DNA of 64,000 nt from Metapseudomonas resinovorans DSM 21078 (GCF_000423545.1 NZ_AUIE01000013.1:62001-126000); one strand, 5' to 3'; positions 31,789 to 41,811 are shown, numbered from the stretch's first letter. Numbers and translations: made by a program. Notes: generated by a model from the sequence alone, not told the origin.

Positions 31789-32429
31789 TGTCCGCCCGCC
31801 TGCTTGGCCTCATCAGACTGCTTAGCCTTCGCGACCACCTCAGCCCAACCGTTGATGGTTTTGTCGAGGTCATTGCCATTGCGCTGCATGGTATCGGCGA
31901 ACTGATCGCGGAACAGCTTGCCGATGTTGATGCCATTGATGATCACGTTGCGCAGCATCCACTGCCCATTGACGTTCACCATGGTGTAGGAGACCGGGTA
32001 GACCGTGCCCTTGCTGTCCTTGACCTCCATTCCCACACTGGTGCGTTCGGGGTCTTCCTTCTTGGTTGGCAGCACCCGAATTTCCTGGTTGTCGTACTCA
32101 AGCAGGGCGTTTCCGTAGAACTGGATCAGGCTGCGCTTGAAGTTCTCCTGGAAGCGGGTCATCTGCTCGGGCGTGGCCTTGCGCGAATACTTGACGGTCA
32201 TGATGCTGCGAGAGATGCCATCGGCATCCACGACCGGACCGAGAATGCCGTTCAGGGCCTCGTAGAATGCATTCGGGTCACTGCGATACTGCTGCTTGTT
32301 TGCCTTGAGGTCAGCCAGCAATTGGTCAGTGGTCTGTTGCACCACATCGCGCGCACTCGGCGCAGCCGTGGCCAGCAGGGGCAGAGCCGCCAGCAGCACC
32401 AACAGGCCGTTTCGCAGAGCTTTGATCAT
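31785..32429 (-). CDS. mlaC: Periplasmic phospholipid carrier MlaC
   Basis: Soluble protein that shuttles phospholipid between the outer-membrane MlaA-porin complex and MlaFEDB. The 214 residues start with a signal peptide ('MIKALRNGLLVLLAALPLLA'), then the Tol_Tol_Ttg2 domain. I choose ATG 32429, preceded by AGGA; an in-frame ATG at 32444 overlapping the mlaD stop would add five charged residues before the signal peptide. Confidence 0.93.
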   Translation of the reverse strand: MIKALRNGLLVLLAALPLLATAAPSARDVVQQTTDQLLADLKANKQQYRSDPNAFYEALNGILGPVVDADGISRSIMTVKYSRKATPEQMTRFQENFKRSLIQFYGNALLEYDNQEIRVLPTKKEDPERTSVGMEVKDSKGTVYPVSYTMVNVNGQWMLRNVIINGINIGKLFRDQFADTMQRNGNDLDKTINGWAEVVAKAKQSDEAKQAGGQ

Positions 32430-32440
32430 GTCTCGAGTCC

Positions 32441-32908
32441 TCATTTGCTCTCTTTATTGACCGTGTTCAGCAAGAACTTTCCGATCAGATCTTCCAGCAC
32501 CAGGGCCGACTGGGTGTCGCGGATGGTGCCGCCATCTGCGAGCAACTCCTCATCACCACCGACACTGATGCCAATGTACTTCTCACCCAGCAGGCCGGCA
32601 GTGAGGATGGATGCCGTAGAGTCGGCGGGCAGATTATCCACACGCTTCTCGACTTCCATTGTGACGCGGCCGGTGTAGCTGTCGCGATCCAGGTCGATAG
32701 CCGTAACCTTGCCGATGGTTACACCAGCCATGGTTACCTTTGCTCTGACAGTCAAACCGGCAATATTGTCGAAATGCGCGTAAAGCTTGTAGGTGTCGCC
32801 ATTGGCGCCATAAGACAGACCGCTGACCCGCAGGGCTAGAAGCAGCAAGGCCAACAGACCGGCCAGGAGGAACAGGCCGACACCAATTTCCAAGGTGCGG
32901 ATTTGCAT
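32441..32908 (-). CDS. mlaD: MCE-domain protein MlaD
   Basis: Inner-membrane-anchored MCE protein forming the periplasmic hexameric ring of the Mla transporter. It has one N-terminal helix (about 8-28) and an MCE domain (about 38-116, 'VRAKVTMAGVTIGKVTAIDL'). At 155 residues the length is typical. Confidence 0.95.
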   Translation of the reverse strand: MQIRTLEIGVGLFLLAGLLALLLLALRVSGLSYGANGDTYKLYAHFDNIAGLTVRAKVTMAGVTIGKVTAIDLDRDSYTGRVTMEVEKRVDNLPADSTASILTAGLLGEKYIGISVGGDEELLADGGTIRDTQSALVLEDLIGKFLLNTVNKESK

Positions 32909-33705
32909 CAGAAATCTCCAAACATCAAGGCGGTCAGGATGAAGTCAAGCCCCAGCACGGCCAGCGAGGCGTAGACCACGGTTTTAGTCGTTGCGCGGCT
33001 GATCCCTTCCGAGGTCGGCTCGCAGTCATAGCCCTGGAACACAGCGATCCAGGTCACCACGAAGGCGAATACGACGCTCTTGACCACGCCGTTCAGCACA
33101 TCCTCGGTGAATTGCACACTGTTCTGCATGTTGGACCAGAAAGAGCCCTCATAGACTCCCAGCCAGTCCACGGCAACCATAGCGCCGCCCCAGATGCCCA
33201 CTACGCTGAAGATGATCGCCAGCAGCGGCATCGAGATGAAGCCCGCCCAAAGGCGCGGTGCAATGATGTACTTGAGCGGATCGACACCGATCATCTCCAG
33301 GCTGGAGAGTTGTTCGGTGGACTTCATATTGCCGATCTCGGCCGTCAGCGCCGAGCCGGCGCGTCCAGCGAAGAGCAGACCGGTCACCACTGGCCCAAGC
33401 TCACGCAGCAAAGTCAGTGCAACCATCTGGCCCACTGCCTGCTCGGATCCGTAGTCGACCAGGATGTTATAGCCCTGAAGGGCCAGCACCATGCCGATGA
33501 AGACGCCGGAGACCACAATGATCGCCAACGACAGCACACCAACGGCGTAGAGCTGCTTGACCAGCAACTGAAAGCCGTTGCCCACGCCGGTGCGGCCAAA
33601 CAGGGCATGGATCAGGAACAGGGTGGAGCGCCCTAGCGCTTCCAGCACATCCAGACCGGAACGCCCGAGCAGGCGAATGCGCTCGAGCAAGGATTTCTTG
33701 CGCAT
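32908..33705 (-). CDS. mlaE: ABC transporter permease MlaE
   Basis: Membrane permease of the Mla system (265 residues). Several transmembrane helices and the family motif region '[20 protein letters not shown]' and '[20 protein letters not shown]' are seen. One-base overlaps with the mlaF stop and mlaD start indicate coupling. Confidence 0.96.
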   Translation of the reverse strand: MRKKSLLERIRLLGRSGLDVLEALGRSTLFLIHALFGRTGVGNGFQLLVKQLYAVGVLSLAIIVVSGVFIGMVLALQGYNILVDYGSEQAVGQMVALTLLRELGPVVTGLLFAGRAGSALTAEIGNMKSTEQLSSLEMIGVDPLKYIIAPRLWAGFISMPLLAIIFSVVGIWGGAMVAVDWLGVYEGSFWSNMQNSVQFTEDVLNGVVKSVVFAFVVTWIAVFQGYDCEPTSEGISRATTKTVVYASLAVLGLDFILTALMFGDF

Positions 33706-34514
33706 CAGCGCCCCCCCAGCAAGTCTTTGCGGTAATCCGGTGCCGGGAAATGGAAGGGCACCGGACCGTCCGGGATGCCTTTCATGAACTGGCGGATACG
33801 CGGGTTATCGGAATTCATCAGCTCATCCGGGGTTCCCTGCCCCAGTACCTGGGAATCGCCGACTACGTAGAGGTAGTCCGCGATGCTCGCAGTTTCCGCC
33901 AGGTCGTGGGAGACCACGATGCTGGTAATTCCGAGCGCATCGTTGAGGAGGCGAATCAAGCGCACCAGTACGCCCATGGCAATGGGGTCCTGACCGACGA
34001 ACGGTTCGTCATACATCAATATCTGCGGATCGAGTGCAATCGCCCGCGCCAGCGCCACGCGGCGCTTCATGCCACCGGAAAGTTCATCAGGCATCAGCTC
34101 GATGGCGCCACGCAAGCCAACGGCCTGGAGCTTCATCAAAACTATGTCACGAATCATTTCTTCAGGCAGCCTGGTGTGCACCCGCAGCGGAAACGCGACG
34201 TTCTCGAATACATCCAGATCGGTGAACAGCGCACCACTCTGGAACAGCACACCAAACTGCTTACGCATGTCGAACAGGTCGGCACGGGAGAGTTTGGGCA
34301 GGTTCTGTCCATTGACCCAGACCTCGCCACTGGCGGGTTTGAGCTGGGCGGCGATCAGGCGCAGCAACGTGGTCTTGCCGCAGCCGGAAGGCCCCATGAT
34401 GCCGGTTACCTTGCCGCGCGGAATACGGATATCGACATCTTGAAAAATGCTGCGCGTGCCGCGGTTGAAGGTTACTCCCTTCAGCTCGACGGCATAGGCG
34501 TTTTCGGCGCTCAT
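33705..34514 (-). CDS. mlaF: ABC transporter ATP-binding protein MlaF
   Basis: ATPase of the Mla phospholipid transporter (269 residues). Walker A is '[15 protein letters not shown]', the signature is '[14 protein letters not shown]' and Walker B is '[13 protein letters not shown]'. First gene of mlaFEDCB, divergent from kdsD. Confidence 0.96.
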   Translation of the reverse strand: MSAENAYAVELKGVTFNRGTRSIFQDVDIRIPRGKVTGIMGPSGCGKTTLLRLIAAQLKPASGEVWVNGQNLPKLSRADLFDMRKQFGVLFQSGALFTDLDVFENVAFPLRVHTRLPEEMIRDIVLMKLQAVGLRGAIELMPDELSGGMKRRVALARAIALDPQILMYDEPFVGQDPIAMGVLVRLIRLLNDALGITSIVVSHDLAETASIADYLYVVGDSQVLGQGTPDELMNSDNPRIRQFMKGIPDGPVPFHFPAPDYRKDLLGGR

Positions 34515-34601
34515 CTAAACTCCTTGCGATACAGCCTCCCTGAAAGACGACGCATCCCAACGCAAGGACACCCCGCCCGGGACGGGCCGAACAAGGCGCG
34601 G

Positions 34602-34631
34602 ACTATATCACCGCGCCATTGCCGCTCCCAA
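34602..34631 (-). promoter_or_regulatory. Candidate promoter of the mla operon
   Basis: On the minus strand TTGGGA (34631-34626) and TATAGT (34607-34602) are separated by 18 bases, about 90 bases before mlaF. Confidence 0.5.
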
Positions 34632-34705
34632 GGCCACACCAGCGTCTGTTCAGCTTTGCGACAGCCTCCACGGCATTGGCGCGTGAGCTAAATCACCTTT
34701 ATCGC

Positions 34706-34711
34706 TATAAT
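34706..34711 (+). promoter_or_regulatory. Candidate -10 element of the kdsD-kdsC-lpt operon
   Basis: A perfect TATAAT lies 34 bases before kdsD, in 'CGCTATAATCGCC'. No good -35 hexamer is found at normal spacing. Confidence 0.5.
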
Positions 34712-34745
34712 CGCCGCCTTTTCCCTCGGCAACTGCACGCCCTCC

Positions 34746-35720
34746 ATGAGCCAATCCAGCGATCTCATCAAGTCCGCACAACGCACTATCCGACTCGAAC
34801 GCGAGGCCATCGACGCCCTTCTGCCGCGCATCGACGCCGATTTCGTTCGCGCCTGCGAACTGATTCTGGCTTGCAAGGGACGCGTAGTCGTAGTCGGGAT
34901 GGGCAAGTCGGGCCACGTCGGCAAAAAGGTCGCCGCCACCCTGGCCAGTACCGGTACCCCCTCGTTCTTCGTCCACCCGGCCGAAGCCAGCCATGGCGAC
35001 ATGGGCATGATCACCCGCGACGACGTGGTCCTGGCGCTTTCCAACTCTGGGTCGACTGCCGAGATAGTCACCCTGTTGCCACTGATCAAACGCCTGGGCA
35101 TCACCCTGATCAGTCTCACAGGCAATCCGGATTCCCCATTGGCCAAGGCTGCCGCCGCGAACCTGGACGCTCGCGTTGCCCAGGAAGCCTGCCCGCTGAA
35201 CCTCGCGCCAACCTCCTCCACCACCGCCTCCCTGGTACTGGGCGATGCCCTCGCAATCGCCCTGCTGGAAGCTCGCGGCTTCACCGCCGAGGACTTCGCC
35301 TTCTCCCATCCGGGCGGCGCGCTGGGCCGACGCCTGCTGCTCAAGGTGGAGAACATCATGCATGGCGGCGAAAGCCTGCCCAGCGTCGCGCGCGGCACGC
35401 CGCTGCGCGAGGCGCTTCTGGAAATGACCCGCAAGGGCCTGGGCATGACCGCGGTAAACGAGGACGATGGCCGTCTCGCCGGCATCTTTACCGACGGCGA
35501 CCTGCGCCGCACCCTGGATAAAGGCATCGATGTGCGCCAGGCCAGCATCGACGACGTCATGACCGTCCATGGCAAGACTGTACGCCCGGACATGCTCGCC
35601 GCTGAGGCCCTGAAGATCATGGATGACCACAAGATCAACGTGCTGGTCGTGGTCGACGAAGACGACCACCCCATCGGCGCCCTGCATATTCATGACATGA
35701 CCCGAGCCGGAGTGATTTGA
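34746..35720 (+). CDS. kdsD: D-arabinose 5-phosphate isomerase KdsD
   Basis: Makes arabinose 5-phosphate from ribulose 5-phosphate, the precursor of Kdo in the LPS inner core. The 324 residues combine a SIS domain (about 35-180, 'VVGMGKSGHVGKKVAATLAS') and two CBS domains (about 205-324). First gene of a five-gene LPS operon; its stop overlaps the kdsC start (TGATG). Confidence 0.95.
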   Translation: MSQSSDLIKSAQRTIRLEREAIDALLPRIDADFVRACELILACKGRVVVVGMGKSGHVGKKVAATLASTGTPSFFVHPAEASHGDMGMITRDDVVLALSNSGSTAEIVTLLPLIKRLGITLISLTGNPDSPLAKAAAANLDARVAQEACPLNLAPTSSTTASLVLGDALAIALLEARGFTAEDFAFSHPGGALGRRLLLKVENIMHGGESLPSVARGTPLREALLEMTRKGLGMTAVNEDDGRLAGIFTDGDLRRTLDKGIDVRQASIDDVMTVHGKTVRPDMLAAEALKIMDDHKINVLVVVDEDDHPIGALHIHDMTRAGVI

Positions 35721-36244
35721 TGAGTAACGACCTCCTCACCCGTGCCAAGGCCGTTCGTCTGGCGGTATTCGACGTGGATGGCGTACTAACCGACGGCCGC
35801 CTCTACTTCCTCCCCGGAGGCGGCGAATTCAAGACCTTCAACACCTTGGACGGCCAAGGCATCAAGATGCTGATGAACACGGGAGTGCGCACAGCCATCA
35901 TCAGCGGCCGCCAATCCGAAGTCGTCGAACGCCGCGCGCAGAACCTCGGCATCCAGCACCTGTTCCAGGGACGCGAGGACAAGCTGGTTGTGCTGGATGG
36001 CCTGCTCGCGGAACTCGATCTGACCCACGATCAGGTCGCCTACCTAGGCGATGACCTGCCAGACCTTCCCGTAATCCGTCGAGTCGGTCTAGGCATGGCC
36101 GTGGCCAATGCGGACGCCTTCGTGAGGCAGCACGCCCATGGCGTCACGCAGGCACATGGCGGCGAGGGGGCGGCCCGTGAGTTCTGCGAACTCATCCTGC
36201 GCGCCCAGGGCAACCTGGAAGCGGCTCAAGCCGCCTATCTCTGA
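35720..36244 (+). CDS. kdsC: 3-deoxy-D-manno-octulosonate 8-phosphate phosphatase KdsC
   Basis: HAD-family phosphatase releasing Kdo from Kdo 8-phosphate. The 174 residues contain the nucleophile motif 'FDVDGVLTDG' (two Asp), 'TAIISGRQS' and the metal-binding 'YLGDDLPDLP'. I use ATG 35720, overlapping the kdsD stop. Confidence 0.95.
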   Translation: MSNDLLTRAKAVRLAVFDVDGVLTDGRLYFLPGGGEFKTFNTLDGQGIKMLMNTGVRTAIISGRQSEVVERRAQNLGIQHLFQGREDKLVVLDGLLAELDLTHDQVAYLGDDLPDLPVIRRVGLGMAVANADAFVRQHAHGVTQAHGGEGAAREFCELILRAQGNLEAAQAAYL

Positions 36245-36252
36245 GGCCTGAC

Positions 36253-36822
36253 ATGTCCAAGAATATCCGACTGGCGCTGGTCTTGATTCCCATCGCAGCA
36301 CTGCTCGTCGCCCTCGGCTACTGGAACATCAGCCCTGAAAGCTTCATGGACCGGTCTCCGGCAGCGGGCAGTGAAAACGCCATCGACTTCTATGTGGAAA
36401 ATGGCAAGAGCACCCAGTTCCAGGAAGACGGAAAGATTCACTACGAGCTGACGGCTACACACCTCGAACATATCAAGGCCACTGATGTCACACTGCTGAC
36501 CAGTCCCGACCTGCTCCTTCATCGCGGCACGGCTTTTCCCTGGCACGTGCAGAGCGAGCGTGGCGAAGTGGGCCCCGAAGGCAAGCAAGTTGAATTGATC
36601 GATAAGGTCCGAGTGGCCCGCACCGACGCCAAGGGCCGTCCGACCCTCCTGACCACCAGCCGGCTGACCGTATTCCCCGACGAGGAATATGCGCAGACCC
36701 AGCAAGCCGTTAGAATCGAGGCGGCCAATGGGGTGACCACGGCACAAGGAATGAAAGCGTACTTGAATGACAGCAGGATGATCCTGCAGTCCAACGTAAG
36801 AGGCCAGCATGAGGTTCGTTAA
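36253..36822 (+). CDS. lptC: LPS export protein LptC
   Basis: Bitopic inner-membrane protein linking the LptB2FG extractor to the LptA bridge. One N-terminal helix (about 7-23) precedes a periplasmic beta-jellyroll domain (189 residues total). Its 3' end overlaps the lptA start by 14 bases in another frame. Confidence 0.93.
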   Translation: MSKNIRLALVLIPIAALLVALGYWNISPESFMDRSPAAGSENAIDFYVENGKSTQFQEDGKIHYELTATHLEHIKATDVTLLTSPDLLLHRGTAFPWHVQSERGEVGPEGKQVELIDKVRVARTDAKGRPTLLTTSRLTVFPDEEYAQTQQAVRIEAANGVTTAQGMKAYLNDSRMILQSNVRGQHEVR

Positions 36823-37345
36823 TACCCTCCCCCTGTTGCTCAGCCTGGGCACCGCACTCGGAAGTGCTGCCGCCTGGGCACTGCCTACGGACCGCGAACA
36901 ACCGATTCGCGTCCAGGCCGACAGCGCCGAGCTTGATGACAAGCAGGGCGTCGCGGTCTACCGCGGCAACGTGGTGATTACCCAGGGCACCCTGAAGATC
37001 ACCGGCGACACTGTCACCATTACCCAAGACTCCAACGGCGACGTCGAGGTGTTCACCTCGGTGGGCAAACCCGCGTACTACGAACAGAAGCCCGCCGTCG
37101 ACAAGGAAATAGTCAAGGCCTACGGCCTGACCATTCAATACTTCGCCGCCAACGAGCGCATCATCCTGCTCGACCAGGCCAAGGTGATTCAGGAAGGCAA
37201 CACCTTCGAAGGCGAGAAGATCGTCTATGACACCCAACGCCAGATCGTCAACGCAGGCCGCGCCACCGGCAGCAACGTGACCACGCCGCGCCCGCGGATC
37301 GACATGGTCATCCAGCCGAAGAAGAAAGAGCAGAAAGCACAGTAA
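36809..37345 (+). CDS. lptA: Periplasmic LPS-transport bridge protein LptA (LptH)
   Basis: Periplasmic beta-jellyroll protein that oligomerises into the LPS bridge; called LptH in P. aeruginosa. It starts with a signal peptide ('[18 protein letters not shown]'), then the OstA-like domain with '[20 protein letters not shown]'; the tail is basic. 178 residues. The start lies inside lptC, and its stop overlaps the lptB ATG. Confidence 0.95.
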   Translation: MRFVNTLPLLLSLGTALGSAAAWALPTDREQPIRVQADSAELDDKQGVAVYRGNVVITQGTLKITGDTVTITQDSNGDVEVFTSVGKPAYYEQKPAVDKEIVKAYGLTIQYFAANERIILLDQAKVIQEGNTFEGEKIVYDTQRQIVNAGRATGSNVTTPRPRIDMVIQPKKKEQKAQ

Positions 37346-38070
37346 TGGCGACTCTCAAAGCCCAGCACCTGGCCAAGAGCTACAAGAGCCGTCAGGTGGT
37401 CCGCGATGTCAGCCTGTCAATCGACAGCGGTCAGATCGTCGGCCTCCTCGGCCCCAACGGCGCGGGCAAGACTACCTGCTTCTATATGATCGTCGGCCTG
37501 GTCAAGGCCGACCAAGGGCGCGTCCTGATCGACCAGCAGGACGTCACCCACCAGCCCATGCATGGCCGCGCTCGCGCCGGTATCGGCTATCTGCCGCAGG
37601 AAGCCTCGATCTTCCGCAAGCTCAGCGTGGCGGATAACATCATGGCGATTCTCGAGACCCGCAAGGAACTCGACCGCGCCGCACGCCGCAAGGAGCTGGA
37701 GAGCCTGCTGCAGGAATTTCATATCAGCCATATCCGCGATAGCCTCGGCATGAGCCTTTCAGGTGGCGAACGTCGCCGCGTGGAAATCGCCCGCGCACTG
37801 GCGACTGCCCCCAAGTTCATACTGTTGGACGAGCCCTTCGCCGGTGTGGACCCGATTTCCGTGGGCGACATCAAACAGATCATCCATCACCTCAAGGCCA
37901 AAGGGATCGGCGTACTCATCACCGACCACAATGTCCGCGAGACGCTCGATATTTGCGAGACGGCCTACATTGTCAGTGACGGACAACTGATCGCCGAGGG
38001 GGATGCGGAAGCAATCCTGGCCAACCAGTTGGTGAAGGAAGTCTATCTGGGCCACGAGTTCCGCCTGTAG
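37345..38070 (+). CDS. lptB: LPS export ATPase LptB
   Basis: ATPase that powers LPS extraction with LptFG (encoded elsewhere). The 241 residues show Walker A '[14 protein letters not shown]', signature '[15 protein letters not shown]' and Walker B '[13 protein letters not shown]'. Last of the LPS genes before rpoN; 147 bases separate them. Confidence 0.97.
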   Translation: MATLKAQHLAKSYKSRQVVRDVSLSIDSGQIVGLLGPNGAGKTTCFYMIVGLVKADQGRVLIDQQDVTHQPMHGRARAGIGYLPQEASIFRKLSVADNIMAILETRKELDRAARRKELESLLQEFHISHIRDSLGMSLSGGERRRVEIARALATAPKFILLDEPFAGVDPISVGDIKQIIHHLKAKGIGVLITDHNVRETLDICETAYIVSDGQLIAEGDAEAILANQLVKEVYLGHEFRL

Positions 38071-38133
38071 CGTCCCGCGGCCTTGCCTACAAGACCGGTT
38101 GCGTAAGCTAGGAAAATCCTTCAAGGTCAGGCA

Positions 38134-38139
38134 TATAAT
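38134..38139 (+). promoter_or_regulatory. Candidate -10 element of rpoN
   Basis: A perfect TATAAT in 'GGCATATAATTTGC' lies 79 bases before rpoN. A small GC hairpin (GGCGCTACGGCGCC) follows. No clear -35 match. Confidence 0.45.
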
Positions 38140-38217
38140 TTGCTTCCTGGTGGCGCTACGGCGCCCTGTAGTGGATGGCGCGCAAGCGCCGGCGAATAAG
38201 GTGCTAAGCCCTCTGCC

Positions 38218-39714
38218 ATGAAACCATCGCTAGTCCTAAAGATGGGCCAGCAGCTGACGATGACCCCGCAGCTGCAACAGGCCATCCGCCTACTCCAACT
38301 CTCCACCCTGGATCTCCAGCAGGAGATCCAGGAAGCGCTGGAGTCCAACCCGATGCTCGAACGGCAGGAGGATGGCGACGACTTCGACACCTCCGACCCG
38401 ATGGCCGAAGGCGACCAGTTGCCCAACTCCGGCAATCAGGAGACCAGCTTTCAAGAGTCCAGCGTCGAGACCAATGCCGAAGCCATGGAAGACGGCGAAT
38501 GGCACGAACGCATCCCCAGCGAACTCCCGGTCGACACCGCGTGGGAGGACGTCTACCAGACGAGTGCCAGCAGCCTCCCGAGCAACGATGACGACGAGTG
38601 GGATTTCACCTCGCGCACTTCGGTTGGCGAGAGCCTGCAGAGCCATCTGCTCTGGCAGCTCAACCTGGCGCCCATGTCCGATACCGACCGCTTGATCGCG
38701 GTCACCCTGATCGACTGCATCAACAACGATGGTTACCTCGAAGAGTCACTGGCCGAGGTCGTCGAGGCATTCGACCCCGAACTCGGCATCGAACTGGATG
38801 AAGTCGAAGTCGTCCTCCACCGCATCCAGCAGTTCGAGCCCGCCGGCGTCGGCGCCCGCGACCTGCGTGAATGCCTGATCCTCCAGCTGCGCCAGTTACC
38901 TACGGGAACCCCCTGGCTGACTGAAGCCCAGCGCCTGGTCAGCGATCTCCTCGACCTGCTCGGCAGCCGCGACTACAGCCAGCTGATGCGACGCATGAAG
39001 GTCAAGGAAGATGAACTTCGCCAGATCATCGAACTGATCCAGTGCCTGAATCCGCGGCCCGGTTCGCAGATCGAAGCCAGCGAGCCTGAGTACGTGGTAC
39101 CGGATGTCATCGTTCGCAAGCACAACGAACGCTGGCTGGTGGAGCTGAACCAGGAAGCCGTGCCGCGCCTGCGGGTCAACCCACAGTACGCCGGCTTCGT
39201 CCGCCGCGCCGACTCCAGCGCCGACAACACCTTCATGCGCAACCAGCTTCAGGAAGCGCGCTGGTTCATCAAGAGCCTGCAGAGTCGCAACGAAACCCTG
39301 ATGAAGGTCGCCACCCAGATCGTCGAGCACCAGCGCGGCTTCCTGGAGTACGGCGATGAGGCGATGAAGCCCCTGGTCCTGCACGACATCGCCGAAGCCG
39401 TGGGCATGCACGAGTCCACCATCTCGCGCGTAACTACCCAGAAATACATGCACACTCCCCGCGGAATCTACGAGCTGAAGTACTTCTTCTCCAGCCACGT
39501 CAGTACCTCGGAAGGCGGCGAATGCTCGTCTACCGCGATCCGCGCCATCATCAAGAAACTGGTCGCAGCGGAAAATCCGAAAAAGCCGTTGAGCGACAGC
39601 AAGATCGCTGGTTTACTGGAGGCACAGGGCATTCAAGTGGCCCGTCGCACAGTAGCCAAGTATCGCGAATCCCTTGGGATAGCGCCTTCCAGCGAACGGA
39701 AGCGACTGATGTGA
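38218..39714 (+). CDS. rpoN: RNA polymerase sigma-54 factor
   Basis: Alternative sigma factor for nitrogen, flagellar, and many carbon-use genes, requiring bacterial enhancer-binding proteins. The 498 residues have a Gln/Leu-rich region I ('[20 protein letters not shown]'), an acidic region II, the core-binding domain, and the C-terminal RpoN box '[10 protein letters not shown]'. It heads the conserved cluster with hpf, ptsN, rapZ and ptsO. Confidence 0.97.
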   Translation: MKPSLVLKMGQQLTMTPQLQQAIRLLQLSTLDLQQEIQEALESNPMLERQEDGDDFDTSDPMAEGDQLPNSGNQETSFQESSVETNAEAMEDGEWHERIPSELPVDTAWEDVYQTSASSLPSNDDDEWDFTSRTSVGESLQSHLLWQLNLAPMSDTDRLIAVTLIDCINNDGYLEESLAEVVEAFDPELGIELDEVEVVLHRIQQFEPAGVGARDLRECLILQLRQLPTGTPWLTEAQRLVSDLLDLLGSRDYSQLMRRMKVKEDELRQIIELIQCLNPRPGSQIEASEPEYVVPDVIVRKHNERWLVELNQEAVPRLRVNPQYAGFVRRADSSADNTFMRNQLQEARWFIKSLQSRNETLMKVATQIVEHQRGFLEYGDEAMKPLVLHDIAEAVGMHESTISRVTTQKYMHTPRGIYELKYFFSSHVSTSEGGECSSTAIRAIIKKLVAAENPKKPLSDSKIAGLLEAQGIQVARRTVAKYRESLGIAPSSERKRLM

Positions 39715-39762
39715 CGCGGAAATTGACCCACGCCAAAGTGTTCCGGTGGCAGGCCCGTTAGC

Positions 39763-39777
39763 CTGTCTCTTATACAC
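39763..39777 (+). other. 15-base exact match to the Tn5 mosaic end
   Basis: CTGTCTCTTATACAC, the first 15 of the 19 bases of the Tn5 mosaic end, occurs 22 bases before hpf; the next base differs (G instead of A) and the flanking sequence runs straight into the hpf ribosome-binding site. No transposon or adapter sequence accompanies it. It may be coincidence, possibly part of a -10 region (TTATAC). Confidence 0.6.
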
Positions 39778-39798
39778 GGGCAATAAGGAGAAAGCGGT

Positions 39799-40107
39799 AT
39801 GCAAGTCAACATCAGTGGACATCAACTGGATGTGACCGACGCCCTGCGCGATTATGTCGGCGAGAAACTTGGCCGGCTCGAGCGCCACTTCGACAAGATC
39901 ACCAATGTGCAAGTCATCATGGAGGTCGAGAAACTGAAGCAAAAAATCGAAGCCACCTTGCACATCGCCGGCGGGGAGGTTGTGGCCAATGCGGAACATG
40001 AAGACATGTACGCCGCCATAGACCTGCTCACCGATAAACTTGACCGCCAACTGATCAAACACAAGGAAAAGCAGTTGAATCGCCAGCAGGGCGCTACGGC
40101 CCGCTGA
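39799..40107 (+). CDS. hpf: Ribosome hibernation promoting factor, short form
   Basis: Binds the ribosomal decoding centre in stationary phase and promotes 100S dimers with RMF. The 102 residues begin 'MQVNISGHQLDVTDALRDYV', the short type. AAGGAG lies 9 bases upstream. In pseudomonads it is the gene after rpoN. Confidence 0.94.
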   Translation: MQVNISGHQLDVTDALRDYVGEKLGRLERHFDKITNVQVIMEVEKLKQKIEATLHIAGGEVVANAEHEDMYAAIDLLTDKLDRQLIKHKEKQLNRQQGATAR

Positions 40108-40123
40108 CACTCTTCCCCTTCCT

Positions 40124-40588
40124 ATGATTCGACTCGAGCAAATCCTGACCCCCGGCCGTTCCCTGGTGAACGTGCCGGGCGGCAGCAAAAAGCGTGTACT
40201 GGAACAGATTGCCAAGCTGGTTTCCCGCGATCTCCCCGACCTCGACAACCAGGATATTTTCGAAAGCCTGGTAGCCCGGGAGAAACTCGGCTCCACCGGT
40301 TTTGGCAACGGCATCGCCATTCCCCACTGTCGCCTCACCGGCTGCACCTCGCCCATCAGCGCGGTGCTCCGGCTCGACGCTCCAGTCGATTTCGACGCTA
40401 TCGACGGCGCCCCGGTTGACCTACTGTTGGTCCTGTTGGTCCCGGAAGCCGCTACCGATGAGCACCTTGAACTGCTCCGTCAGATTGCCAGCATGCTCGA
40501 CCGCAGCGATGTTCGTGAACGCTTGCGCCAGGCGCCCGACAGCACCAGCCTCTACCAGGTGGTGGTGGACGTGCAGAGCGAACGCTAG
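40124..40588 (+). CDS. ptsN: PTS-Ntr EIIA component PtsN
   Basis: Phosphorylatable regulator (EIIA-Ntr) of the nitrogen-related phosphotransferase system, acting on potassium transport, carbon use and other targets rather than sugar uptake. The phosphorylated histidine is His68 in 'GNGIAIPHCRL'. 154 residues. The phosphate comes from EI-Ntr (PtsP, elsewhere) through PtsO, encoded two genes downstream. Confidence 0.96.
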   Translation: MIRLEQILTPGRSLVNVPGGSKKRVLEQIAKLVSRDLPDLDNQDIFESLVAREKLGSTGFGNGIAIPHCRLTGCTSPISAVLRLDAPVDFDAIDGAPVDLLLVLLVPEAATDEHLELLRQIASMLDRSDVRERLRQAPDSTSLYQVVVDVQSER

Positions 40589-40597
40589 GGTTTCTCC

Positions 40598-41455
40598 ATG
40601 CGCCTGATCATCGTCAGCGGCCGCTCCGGGTCGGGCAAGAGCACCGCCCTCGATGTACTGGAGGATCACGGTTTCTACTGCATCGACAACTTGCCCGCCG
40701 GACTGCTCCCAGAGTTGGCGGAACGGGCACTGCTGCACACCGAACTACTGGAACCCCAGGTTGCCGTCTCCATCGACGCACGCAACCTGCCCAGCCAGTT
40801 ACAGCGCTTTCCCGAGCTGCTCGTCGAAGCCCGCAGCCGCCACATAAAATGCGACGTGCTCTACCTCGATGCCGAGCATGCCACCCTGCTCAAGCGTTTT
40901 TCGGAAACGCGCCGGCGCCATCCGCTGACCAACGACAACCGTTCCCTGGCGGAAGCAATCCAGGACGAAGAAGCACTTCTGGCCCCCATTGCCGATCTCG
41001 CCGATCTGAAGATCGATACCACGCACCTCAACCTCTACCAACTGCGCGACAGCATCAAGCTCCGACTACTGAACCAGCCGGAGCCAGGCACCGCCTTCCT
41101 GATCGAGTCTTTTGGATTCAAGCGTGGCATGCCTGTGGATGCCGACCTGGTGTTCGACGTGCGCTGCCTTCCCAATCCGTACTGGAAGCCTGAGCTGCGC
41201 GATCATTCCGGGCTGGAACCAGCAGTCGCCGAGTATCTCGCGGGGCAACCTGATGTCGAAGAGATGTATCAGGATATCCTCGGCTATCTGAGCAAATGGC
41301 TGCCGCGCTTCGCCGCCAGTAACCGCGCTTATGTCACTATCGCCATCGGCTGCACCGGTGGGCACCACCGTTCGGTCTACGTCGCCGAGCGTCTGGGCAC
41401 CGCGCTGAAACCCAGTTTGAAGAATGTCCAGGTTCGCCACCGCGACCTCAGCTAG
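40598..41455 (+). CDS. rapZ: RNase adapter / nucleotide-binding protein RapZ
   Basis: P-loop protein of 285 residues; in E. coli it senses glucosamine 6-phosphate and directs RNase E to the sRNA GlmZ. Walker A is '[20 protein letters not shown]' and the C-terminal domain has '[16 protein letters not shown]'. The role of RapZ in Pseudomonas is less clear, since GlmY/GlmZ sRNAs are known from enterics. Confidence 0.95.
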   Translation: MRLIIVSGRSGSGKSTALDVLEDHGFYCIDNLPAGLLPELAERALLHTELLEPQVAVSIDARNLPSQLQRFPELLVEARSRHIKCDVLYLDAEHATLLKRFSETRRRHPLTNDNRSLAEAIQDEEALLAPIADLADLKIDTTHLNLYQLRDSIKLRLLNQPEPGTAFLIESFGFKRGMPVDADLVFDVRCLPNPYWKPELRDHSGLEPAVAEYLAGQPDVEEMYQDILGYLSKWLPRFAASNRAYVTIAIGCTGGHHRSVYVAERLGTALKPSLKNVQVRHRDLS

Positions 41456-41471
41456 AAGGATTGGAAACGCG

Positions 41472-41744
41472 ATGCCCGCCTGCGAGATCACCATCATCAA
41501 CAAGCTCGGACTGCATGCCCGAGCCGCGGCGAAGTTCGTCGGCGTGGCCGGTCGCTATCCTTGCCAGATTCGCGTGGGCCGCTCCCCAGAAAGCCTGGTG
41601 GACGGCAAGAGCATCATGGCGGTGATGATGCTGGCGGCAGGCAAAGGCACCCCCATTCACCTGCATACCGAAGGCGACCAGGACGACGACGCCCTCACCG
41701 CCCTGATCGAACTGATCAACAATAAGTTCGACGAAGGCGAATGA
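41472..41744 (+). CDS. ptsO: PTS-Ntr phosphocarrier NPr (HPr-like) PtsO
   Basis: HPr-family carrier between EI-Ntr and PtsN. Phosphorylation site His15 lies in 'INKLGLHARAA'; 90 residues from ATG 41472, which has AAGGA upstream. The open frame continues into the end of rapZ but is unconserved there. Followed by a strong terminator. Confidence 0.95.
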   Translation: MPACEITIINKLGLHARAAAKFVGVAGRYPCQIRVGRSPESLVDGKSIMAVMMLAAGKGTPIHLHTEGDQDDDALTALIELINNKFDEGE

Positions 41745-41763
41745 CTGCCACTACCGCCTCGTG

Positions 41764-41790
41764 AAAACGCGCCCAATTGGGCGCGTTTTT
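41764..41790. terminator. Bidirectional terminator between ptsO and pmbA
   Basis: AAAACGCGCCC-AATT-GGGCGCGTTTTT: 7-bp GC stem flanked by A4 and T5. Confidence 0.93.
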
Positions 41791-41811
41791 CATTCCCTGG
41801 CCAAGCAACCT

